Below the pieces are notes generated by a model that worked only from the letters and a program-made list of their open reading frames with translations, searched no databases and was not told where the DNA came from. From Methylibium sp035476815 (GTDB taxonomy: Bacteria; Pseudomonadota; Gammaproteobacteria; Burkholderiales; Burkholderiaceae_C), in NCBI GenBank assembly GCA_035476815.1, contig DATILD010000069.1:48028-112027 (forward strand): a stretch of 64,000 bases of DNA, read 5' to 3'. A program made the position numbers and the translations under genes. Of this stretch, positions 1 to 6,267 are shown piece after piece (within the stretch, counting starts at the first letter, position 1; every line of letters begins with the position of its first letter).

Positions 1-335
1 ATCAGCTCGCGCAGGTGGCGCAACTCGACCGCGCGGTCGTCGTCGGTTTCGGACAGCGTCAGCTGGAACTCGGCCTTCTCGAGGCACTTCGAGAGTGCGT
101 GCGCAATCGTCGAATAGAAACCGTTGCGAATGTCGGGCACCACCAGGCCGACCAGGTTGCTCTTCGCCCCGCGCATCATGCGCGCCGCCCGGTTCATCAC
201 GTAGCCCATCTCGGCGGCGACCTCGTGCACCCGCTGGGTGGTGGCAGCACTGATGCGTGAATCGTTCGACAGCGCGCGGCCCACCGTGGAGACGGAGAGT
301 TGGAGTCGATCCGCGATGTCCTTGGTCGTGATCAT
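1..335 (-). CDS. LacI-family transcriptional regulator, N-terminal part (cut by window edge)
   Basis: The reading frame starts at ATG 333-335 and runs off the left edge after about 111 residues. The first 50 residues are a LacI-type helix-turn-helix (MITTKDIADRLQLSVSTVGR, then the hinge-type stretch VAAEMGYVMNRAARMM). The start of the periplasmic-binding-like sensor domain follows (NLVGLVVPDIRNGFYS). The protein should bind DNA as a dimer and respond to a small ligand. It is divergent from a cupin gene, and two copies of a palindrome with a central CG lie between them, so it probably represses itself and its neighbour. The ligand cannot be inferred because the sensor domain is missing. Confidence 0.92.
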   Translation of the reverse strand, partial: MITTKDIADRLQLSVSTVGRALSNDSRISAATTQRVHEVAAEMGYVMNRAARMMRGAKSNLVGLVVPDIRNGFYSTIAHALSKCLEKAEFQLTLSETDDDRAVELRHLREL

Positions 336-350
336 GGGACTGTCTTTCGT

Positions 351-364
351 TGCTAACGATAGCA
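351..364. promoter_or_regulatory. LacI-family operator, copy 1 (regulator side)
   Basis: TGCTAACGATAGCA is a near-perfect palindrome (arms TGCTA/TAGCA around a central CG), the usual form of LacI-family operators. It lies 15 bases upstream of the regulator start codon, so binding would block the regulator's own promoter or early transcription. An identical 14-mer occurs at 501-514. Confidence 0.75.
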
Positions 365-470
365 CATCTTGAGGGGACTTCATCCATGAAATCCCGGAGA
401 CCAGCTTCTGGGTCAAGCTGCCTCCACCCGGTGCATCACCAAGACGCACGGTGGAAGCGTTGAAGCTCGA

Positions 471-499
471 TTGACATCGTAGGCGACCGGGACTACAGT
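471..499 (+). promoter_or_regulatory. Sigma-70 promoter of the cupin gene
   Basis: TTGACA at 471-476 is followed after 17 bases by TACAGT at 494-499, a perfect -35 with a fair -10 at optimal spacing. The predicted start point, near 506, falls inside operator copy 2, which suits steric repression. Confidence 0.7.
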
Positions 500-500
500 T

Positions 501-514
501 TGCTAACGATAGCA
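501..514. promoter_or_regulatory. LacI-family operator, copy 2 (cupin side)
   Basis: This is the same 14-mer as at 351-364, placed directly after the -10 box of the cupin promoter. The two copies are 150 bases apart centre to centre, so looping between two bound dimers is possible. Confidence 0.78.
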
Positions 515-547
515 ATCTCGGCGAGTTCGAGCGAGAGGAGACTGCCC

Positions 548-1087
548 ATGCACATTCGTCGCATCGTCACCGGGCACGACAGCCGGGGCAAGGCCATCGT
601 CGTCTCCGACGAGAACCACGAACGGCCATTCCGGAGCCTGCCCGGCTTCGGCAACACCTTGCTCTGGACCACCGATGGCGTACCGCGGGTCGGGACGGAC
701 CAGTCCAGCGATCCGGTGGCGCAGGTCAAGAGCTACCTGCCTGGTCCGGCGGGTACGCGGCTGATGATGGTCTCATTGCCGCCCGATGCGGTAATGACGA
801 CCCCCGAATTCGACGGCGCCGCCTATGCGAATGAGCTGGCCGAAAAGATGCCCGGGTTCATCCAGGTTTTCGAACCCGACGCGCCTGGCATGCATACGAC
901 CGACACGGTCGACTACGGCCTGCTGCTCGACGGCGAGGTCTGGCTTGAACTGGACGACGGCGTCGAGGTACGGCTCGCGCCGCACGATCTGGTCATTCAG
1001 AACGGCACTCGCCACGCATGGCGCAACAAGAGCAGTCGCCAGGCGACGTTGCTGTTCGTGCTAATCGGCGCACAGCGCGTAGCCTGA
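548..1087 (+). CDS. Cupin-domain protein
   Basis: This 179-residue protein ends in a cupin beta-barrel: the stretch MHTTDTVDYGLLLDGEVWLEL matches cupin motif 1 and the stretch NGTRHAWRN matches motif 2, although the first motif has fewer metal-ligand histidines than classic cupins. I chose ATG 548 because GAGAGGAG precedes it; an in-frame start at 500 would lie inside the operator. It is probably a small-molecule-binding or catabolic accessory protein, but the substrate is not evident. It is followed 28 bases later by an amino acid synthesis family gene and is under the LacI-type operator upstream. Confidence 0.85.
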   Translation: MHIRRIVTGHDSRGKAIVVSDENHERPFRSLPGFGNTLLWTTDGVPRVGTDQSSDPVAQVKSYLPGPAGTRLMMVSLPPDAVMTTPEFDGAAYANELAEKMPGFIQVFEPDAPGMHTTDTVDYGLLLDGEVWLELDDGVEVRLAPHDLVIQNGTRHAWRNKSSRQATLLFVLIGAQRVA

Positions 1088-1115
1088 TCCATCGCCCCCT
1101 TTGAACCATCGACAG

Positions 1116-1697
1116 ATGTCATTGATCCAGATCCGCAAGCGCAGCCTCGCGATCGAAACCACTCTTCATGAAGGCGGCCCCGCGGTCCAGCCGCCGCTGC
1201 GCATGGCCGCGGCCATGGCCGTGGTGAGCAACCCCTACGCCGGCCGCTACGAGCCCGACCTGATGCCGTTCATGGCCGAGTTGCGCTCGATCGGGCAGAT
1301 GCTGGCCGAGGAGCTTGTCGGCGTGCTCGGTGGCAAGGAGCAGGTCGAGGTCTACGGCAAGGCCGCCATCGTCGGCATCGACGGCGAGATGGAGCATGGC
1401 GCCGTGTGGCACGAGGCCGGCGGCTGGGCCATGCGCCATGCGCTCGACGAGCCCAAGGCCATCGTGCCGGCGACCAAGGCGGTGGCCGTGGCTGGCTATC
1501 GCCTGATGGTGCCGGTGCATTACGTGCATGCGGCCTATGTCCGCAGCCACTTCGGCTCGATGGAGGTGGGGCTGCAGGATGCGCCACGGCCGCGCGAGCT
1601 TCTCTTCGCGCTGGTGATGGGCTCAGGCGGTCGCGTTCATGCGCGCGTCGGCGGGCTCACGAAGGAACAGGTTTCGGTGCGAGACGGCCAACGTTGA
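1116..1697 (+). CDS. Amino acid synthesis family protein (DUF1185-like)
   Basis: This 193-residue protein resembles the amino acid synthesis / DUF1185 family: an early IRKR stretch, the conserved YGKAAIVGIDGEMEHGAVWHEA block, and the later HYVHAAYVRSHFGSMEVG block. Members often sit beside catabolic or transporter genes in Burkholderiales, and the biochemical role is not settled. ATG 1116 is preferred to an in-frame TTG at 1101, though neither has a clear ribosome site. It probably forms a two-gene operon with the cupin gene, controlled by the LacI-type regulator. The pairing suggests processing of one carboxylic or amino-acid-like substrate, which is inference. Confidence 0.75.
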   Translation: MSLIQIRKRSLAIETTLHEGGPAVQPPLRMAAAMAVVSNPYAGRYEPDLMPFMAELRSIGQMLAEELVGVLGGKEQVEVYGKAAIVGIDGEMEHGAVWHEAGGWAMRHALDEPKAIVPATKAVAVAGYRLMVPVHYVHAAYVRSHFGSMEVGLQDAPRPRELLFALVMGSGGRVHARVGGLTKEQVSVRDGQR

Positions 1698-1764
1698 CTG
1701 GGTACACCGGCACCGTCTCTTGGCGCAGGCGCGGTCGCAACGGTCAGGCGCCGGGAGCAACCAA

Positions 1765-2736
1765 CTAGTTCAATGCCTGCACCAGCTCGGGCACGGCCAC
1801 GAACAGATCGGCCTCGAGGCCGTAGTCGGCGACGCTGAAGATCGGCGCCTCGGGGTCCTTGTTGATGGCGACGATGACCTTGGAGTCCTTCATGCCGGCT
1901 AGGTGCTGGATCGCCCCGCTGATGCCCGCCGCGATGTACAGGCTGGGCGCGACGATCTTGCCCGTCTGCCCGACCTGCCAGTCGTTGGGCGCGTAGCCGG
2001 CATCGACCGCCGCGCGGCTGGCGCCCAGCGCCGCCCCGAGCTTGTCGGCCAGCGGCATCAGCACCTCGTTGAACTTGTCGCTCGAGCCCATCGCCCGGCC
2101 GCCGCTGACGATGATCTTGGCCGCGGTGAGCTCCGGCCGGTCGCTCTTGGTGACCTCGCGCCCGACGAAGGCGCTCAGCCCGCTGTCGGCCACCGCCGCC
2201 AGGCTCTCGACCACGCCGCTGCCGCCCTCGGCCGCCGCCGGGTCGAAGCCGGTGGTGCGCACCGTGACGACCTTGATCTTGTCGGCGCTCTGCACGATGG
2301 CGATGGCGTTGCCGGCGTAGATCGGCCGCTCGAAGGTGTCGGCGGCGTCGACCTGGGTGATGTCGCTGATCTGCGCCACGTCCAGCAGCGCGGCCACCCG
2401 CGGCGCGACGTTCTTGCCATGCGCGGTGGCGGGGAACAGGAGGTGGCTGTAGTGGCCGGCCGCTTGTTCGACGATCGCCAGCACCTGGGCGGCGACGTTC
2501 TCGGCGAGCTGGTCTTCGAGCTGCGGCGCGTCGGCGTGCAGCACCTTGGCCACGCCCTGGATGCGGGCGGCGCGCTGGGCGGCTTCCTGGGCGTTGCAGC
2601 CGGCCACCAGCACATGGACCGCGCCGCCGCTGTGGCGGGCGATGTCGGCGGCCGCGGCCACGGTGTTGTAGGTCGCGCCCTTGAGCAGCGCGTGTTCGTG
2701 TTCGGCCACCACCAGAATGTTTGCGAGGATGGCCAT
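1765..2736 (-). CDS. etfA: Electron transfer flavoprotein alpha subunit
   Basis: This is the 323-residue large subunit of ETF, which carries electrons from acyl-CoA and other dehydrogenases to ETF-ubiquinone oxidoreductase. The C-terminal FAD-binding domain is complete, with the block SGAIQHLAGMKDSKVIVAIN followed by DPEAPIFSVADYGLEADLF. It starts directly after etfB with no gap and is the last gene of an enoyl-CoA hydratase, etfB, etfA operon. Length and domain order are normal. Confidence 0.97.
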   Translation of the reverse strand: MAILANILVVAEHEHALLKGATYNTVAAAADIARHSGGAVHVLVAGCNAQEAAQRAARIQGVAKVLHADAPQLEDQLAENVAAQVLAIVEQAAGHYSHLLFPATAHGKNVAPRVAALLDVAQISDITQVDAADTFERPIYAGNAIAIVQSADKIKVVTVRTTGFDPAAAEGGSGVVESLAAVADSGLSAFVGREVTKSDRPELTAAKIIVSGGRAMGSSDKFNEVLMPLADKLGAALGASRAAVDAGYAPNDWQVGQTGKIVAPSLYIAAGISGAIQHLAGMKDSKVIVAINKDPEAPIFSVADYGLEADLFVAVPELVQALN

Positions 2737-3486
2737 TCAGATCACCTTGGCTTCGTTCTTGAGCTTGGCCACCAGGGTCGCCACGTCGGGCACCTTGACG
2801 CCGGCGCCGCGCTTGGGCGGCTCGCTGACCTTCAGGGTCTTGATGCGCGGGCTCACGTCCACCCCCAGGTCGGCCGGCTTGAGGACCTCGAGGGTCTTCT
2901 TCTTGGCCTTCATGATGTTGGGCAGGGTGACGTAGCGCGGCTCGTTGAGGCGCAGGTCGGTGGTGATGACCGCCGGCAGCTGGATCCTCAGGGTCTCGAG
3001 GCCGCCGTCGACCTCGCGGGTCACGGTGGCCTGGCCGTCGGCCACCTCGACCTTGCTGGCGAAGGTGGCCTGGGGCCAGCCGGCCAGCGCCGCGAGCATC
3101 TGGCCGGTCTGGTTGCAGTCGTCGTCGATGGCCTGCTTGCCCAGGATCACCAGCTGGGGTGCTTCCTTGTCGATCAGGGCCTTGAGGAGCTTGGCCACGG
3201 CCAGGGGCTGCAGCTCGACGTCGGTCTCGACCAGGATGGCGCGGTCCGCACCGATGGCCATCGCGGTGCGCAGGGTCTCCTGGCACTGGGTCACGCCGCA
3301 GGACACGGCGATCACCTCGGTGAGCACGCCTTTTTCCTTGAGCCGCACCGCCTCCTCGACGGCGATCTCGTCGAAGGGGTTCATGCTCATCTTGACGTTG
3401 GCAATGTCCACCCCGCTGCCGTCGGCCTTGACGCGCACCTTCACGTTGTAATCCACCACCCGCTTCACGGGGACCAGGGCTTTCAT
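2737..3486 (-). CDS. etfB: Electron transfer flavoprotein beta subunit
   Basis: This is the 249-residue small subunit of ETF, starting MKALVPVKRVVDYNVKVR. The typical VILGKQAIDDDCNQTGQMLA signature is present. ATG 3484-3486 was chosen over a start seven codons upstream because GGGAGG sits at suitable distance and the start overlaps the hydratase stop as ATGA, implying translational coupling. It forms a heterodimer with EtfA in the cytoplasm and links beta-oxidation to the respiratory chain. Confidence 0.97.
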   Translation of the reverse strand: MKALVPVKRVVDYNVKVRVKADGSGVDIANVKMSMNPFDEIAVEEAVRLKEKGVLTEVIAVSCGVTQCQETLRTAMAIGADRAILVETDVELQPLAVAKLLKALIDKEAPQLVILGKQAIDDDCNQTGQMLAALAGWPQATFASKVEVADGQATVTREVDGGLETLRIQLPAVITTDLRLNEPRYVTLPNIMKAKKKTLEVLKPADLGVDVSPRIKTLKVSEPPKRGAGVKVPDVATLVAKLKNEAKVI

Positions 3487-4298
3487 TCGAGGGTACCTCC
3501 CTTGCAAACCGAATGGTGGGCGAACACGGGCGGTCGCTTGGCAAGGAAGGCCGCCATGCCTTCCTTCTGGTCGTGAGTCCCGAAGAGAGCATGAAACAGC
3601 CGTCGCTCGAAGCTCACGCCGTCGCTCAGGCCGCTCTCGAACGCGCGGTTGACCGCCTCCTTGACCAGCACCACGCTCGGCATGCTCAACGAGGCGATCG
3701 CCTCGGCCATCGCAAGCGCCTCCGGAAGCAGCTGATCGGGTGCAACAACGCGCGAGACCAGGCCGGTGGCCTTTGCTTCCTGCGCATCCATCATGCGGCA
3801 GGTCAGCAGCATGTCCATCGCGGTGGCCTTGCCGACTGCACGAGGGAGCCGCTGAGTGCCGCCGGCGCCGGGGATGACGCCGAGCTTGAGTTCAGGCTGA
3901 CCAAATTTGGCGTTGTCGGCGGCGATCAGCAAGTCGCACATCATCGCGAGTTCGCAGCCACCGCCCAGCGCGTAGCCGGCCACGGCGGCGATCACCGGCT
4001 TGCGAACATGTCGGATCGTCTCCCAGTTGCGCGTCACCAGGTCTTCGCGCATTGCGCTGGAAAAGTCATGCTTGGCCAGTTCCTCGACATCGGCGCCGGC
4101 GGCGAAGGCTTTGCTGCTGCCAGTCAGGACGATGCAGCCGATGGCTTCGTCGCTGTCGAAGTCGAGCAGTGCCGTGCCAAGCTCGTCCATCAGCGCGTCG
4201 CTGAGCGCGTTCAGCGCCTTCGGGCGGTTCAGGGTGATCAGCCCGACGCGGCGCAGGCCGTCGCCGCGGACTTCGGTGAGGATGTTGTCGTAGCTCAT
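3483..4298 (-). CDS. Enoyl-CoA hydratase / crotonase-family protein
   Basis: This 271-residue crotonase-fold enzyme should hydrate trans-2-enoyl-CoA in fatty acid or related CoA-thioester breakdown. The oxyanion-hole segments (SSKAFAAGADVEEL and AGYALGGGCELAMMCD) and both catalytic glutamates of true hydratases (GGGCE and GQPELKLGVIPGAGGTQ) are present. It is the first gene of the operon with etfB and etfA. Its ribosome site (TAGGAG, minus strand) overlaps the outer edge of the palindromic element at 4307-4602, so the operon is transcribed out of or through that element. Confidence 0.93.
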   Translation of the reverse strand: MSYDNILTEVRGDGLRRVGLITLNRPKALNALSDALMDELGTALLDFDSDEAIGCIVLTGSSKAFAAGADVEELAKHDFSSAMREDLVTRNWETIRHVRKPVIAAVAGYALGGGCELAMMCDLLIAADNAKFGQPELKLGVIPGAGGTQRLPRAVGKATAMDMLLTCRMMDAQEAKATGLVSRVVAPDQLLPEALAMAEAIASLSMPSVVLVKEAVNRAFESGLSDGVSFERRLFHALFGTHDQKEGMAAFLAKRPPVFAHHSVCKGGTLE

Positions 4299-4306
4299 GG
4301 GGGCTC

Positions 4307-4602
4307 CTAGGGCCTGTTAACGCTATCGGAGGACTCGCGCCCGGGCCGCGCAGGCTGCAGGGCAAGGCGCGAGCGAGGCGGCGTGCTGCTGCACGCAACG
4401 AGCGAGCAACGCCGCCCTGCGGCCTGCGCGGCCCGGGCCATGGGCCACGAAGGGGCCCGTTCCGGGCCTAGGGTGACCCAGGAAACGGCGGCCCTCGGCG
4501 TTGCAAATGCTCGCCGTAGCCGTGCTACGGCTGTGCTTTGCGCCTTGATGGCCGCCGTTTCCTGGCTCACGCGAGTCCTCCGATAGCGTTAACAGGCCCT
4601 AG
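4307..4602. repeat. Modular palindromic element A
   Basis: This 296-base element has perfect 33-base terminal inverted repeats (4307-4339 and 4570-4602), beginning CTAGGGCCTGTTAACGC at each outer end. Inside are two further hairpins: module 1 (4340-4437, arms starting CCCGGGCCGCGCAGG) and module 2 (4474-4565, arms CCAGGAAACGGCGGCC), separated by a short spacer. It encodes no convincing protein. Its right end supplies the TAG stop codon of the GAF gene (4599-4601). Element B (5588-5857) carries the same modules in a different arrangement. It is probably a non-autonomous mobile or REP-derived structure. Confidence 0.88.
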
Positions 4603-5486
4603 AGGTGCAGCGCGACGACCTCGCTGACCGCCTCGTCGCCCATCACCGGGATCGCCAGCACGCCGCGCTCGGCCTGGGCGACGCCGCTCGACCAGGCCAG
4701 GCCGATCGGGCCCAGCTCGGCCGGCATCAGCGCCGTGGCGGCTCCGGTGGCCAGCAGGCCGCCGACCGACTCGCAGAAGCCGAAGCCGCGCTGCAGCCGC
4801 AGGCCGTCGTCGGCGGCCAGCCAGCTCTCGACGCGCCGCGCGATCGGCGTGCGCTGCGACGACAGCAGGCTCAGCACCCAGGTCTGGCGGGTCCGGGTGC
4901 TGCAGGGCAGCGCCAGCGCGCGCACGATGCCGGCGTGGGCGGCGGTCTGCGCGCGCAGGAAGTTGCGCGACTCGCCGACATCGTCGACGAACACCGCGGC
5001 CTCGCGGCGCCAGGCCTCGCCGGGCAGGCCGGCCCCGCGCGGCAGGTAGGCGTCGCGGCTCAGCTCCTCGAGCGCCGGCGCGCTGGCGCCGAAGTAGCCG
5101 TCGGCGAGCGTCAGGTCGGACTCGACGCGCGGGTCGTTGTGCCACAGCTCGATCGCGCCGACCTGGCTGTCGTCGCTGCCGCACAGCAGCACCACCACCG
5201 AGGTCAGCACGTCGCCGCGGAAGATCGGCAATGCCAGCGCGCACCCCAGGCCGGCCGCCTGCGCCGCCGTGACGCGGCGGAACACCGAACCCTCGAGGCG
5301 ACGCAGCAGGATCGGCCGGCCCTCCTCCCAGGCATGGCCGGGCAGACCCTCGGCGCGGCCGAAGCACATGCCGCGACTGATCGCGCCGAAGGCCGGCGCG
5401 GCGTCGAACAGGCCGCCGGCCAGATCGAGCAAGGTGCCGTCGACGGATGGAACCCAGACTTCGGCGATGCGGATGAAGGTGCCCAT
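4599..5486 (-). CDS. GAF-domain protein
   Basis: This roughly 295-residue cytoplasmic protein appears to hold two GAF-like repeats, each with the pattern of a helix, LPGxAW (EGLPGHAWEEG and AGLPGEAWRRE) and a core ALALPI or ALALPC strand. GAF domains bind small ligands or mediate signalling; no output domain is attached. The start is MGTFIRIAEVW at 5486, because the 20 residues upstream are low-complexity Arg/Ala. Its stop codon lies in the end of element A and element B lies just upstream, so the gene is bracketed by the two repeats. Function unknown. Confidence 0.75.
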   Translation of the reverse strand: MGTFIRIAEVWVPSVDGTLLDLAGGLFDAAPAFGAISRGMCFGRAEGLPGHAWEEGRPILLRRLEGSVFRRVTAAQAAGLGCALALPIFRGDVLTSVVVLLCGSDDSQVGAIELWHNDPRVESDLTLADGYFGASAPALEELSRDAYLPRGAGLPGEAWRREAAVFVDDVGESRNFLRAQTAAHAGIVRALALPCSTRTRQTWVLSLLSSQRTPIARRVESWLAADDGLRLQRGFGFCESVGGLLATGAATALMPAELGPIGLAWSSGVAQAERGVLAIPVMGDEAVSEVVALHL

Positions 5487-5587
5487 GCAGGGGGCGCCGC
5501 AAGTTGCATGCCTTGCAGCGGCTCGCCGCGGTGGCGCGGACCGCACCGGGACGGCGCGCCACGCACCGCGAGGGGCCGGGACGGGTC

Positions 5588-5857
5588 CTAGGGCCTGTTA
5601 ACGCTATCGGAGGGCTCGCGTGACCCAGGAAACGGCGGCCCTCGGCGTTGCAAATGCTCGCCGTAGCCGTGCTACGGCTGTGCTTTGCGCCTTGATGGCC
5701 GCCGTTTCCTGGGATCACCCGAAGGGCCCGGGTCGCGCAGGCCGCAGGGCGGCGTTGCTCGCTCGTTGCGTGCAGCAGCACGCGGCCTCGCTCGCGCCTT
5801 GCCTTGCAGCCTGCGCGACCCGGGCGCGAGCCCTCCGATAGCGTTAACAGGCCCTAG
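5588..5857. repeat. Modular palindromic element B
   Basis: This 270-base element has 33-base terminal inverted repeats (5588-5620 and 5825-5857) nearly identical to those of element A. Module 2 (5621-5712) is identical to A over 92 bases and in the same orientation. Module 1 (5727-5824) is inverted relative to A and follows module 2 rather than preceding it. Single-base differences from A occur as complementary pairs, GGAGGG/CCCTCC here against GGAGGA/TCCTCC in A, so the stems stay intact. Its right end supplies the cueR stop codon. Confidence 0.88.
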
Positions 5858-6267
5858 GCGCCGCGCGGCCCGGCCTCGAGGTCGTCGAGGATCGGGCAGT
5901 CGGCGCGCTGGTCGCCGTGGCAGCAGGCGGCCAGCGAACTCAGCGTGCGCTGCATCGCCTGCAGCTCGTCGATGCGGCGCTGCAGGTCGGCGGCGTGCTG
6001 GAGCGCGACGCGCTTGACCTCGCGGCTCGGTCGCTCGCCGTCCTGCCACAGCGCGAGCAGCGTGCGGATCTCCTCGATGCCGAAGCCGAGGTCGCGGGCG
6101 CGGCGGATGAAGCGCAGCGTGTGCACCTCGCGGTCGCCGTAGAGGCGGTAGCCCGCCTCGGTGCGCGGCACGACGGGCAGCAGACCCAGGCTCTCGTAGT
6201 GCCGAACCATCTTGGCCGAGACGCCGGAGCGCTCGGCGGCCTCGCCGATGTTCATCCGCGCCGTCAT
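5854..6267 (-). CDS. cueR: MerR-family copper-responsive regulator CueR
   Basis: This 137-residue MerR-type activator has an N-terminal winged helix-turn-helix (NIGEAAERSGVSAKMVRHYE), a dimerisation helix and a C-terminal metal loop CCHGDQRADCPIL. Cys116 and Cys124 have the spacing of the Cu(I) ligands of E. coli CueR. The gene overlaps the copA stop codon by four bases (ATGA) and is thus cotranscribed with copA. Two CueR-type boxes lie between copA and copZ. The TAG stop is contributed by the edge of element B. Confidence 0.93.
   Translation of the reverse strand: MTARMNIGEAAERSGVSAKMVRHYESLGLLPVVPRTEAGYRLYGDREVHTLRFIRRARDLGFGIEEIRTLLALWQDGERPSREVKRVALQHAADLQRRIDELQAMQRTLSSLAACCHGDQRADCPILDDLEAGPRGA

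Noticed and set aside
4383..4586. Short open frames inside elements A and B that look like a conserved peptide (both read MAAVSW)
   Set aside because: The similarity comes from the repeated DNA itself; there is no ribosome site and the frames cross palindromic arms.
4603..5587. GAF gene plus two elements as a complete transposon
   Set aside because: No transposase, resolvase or integrase is encoded, and the elements' outer flanks show no clear target duplication; only a non-autonomous origin can be suggested.
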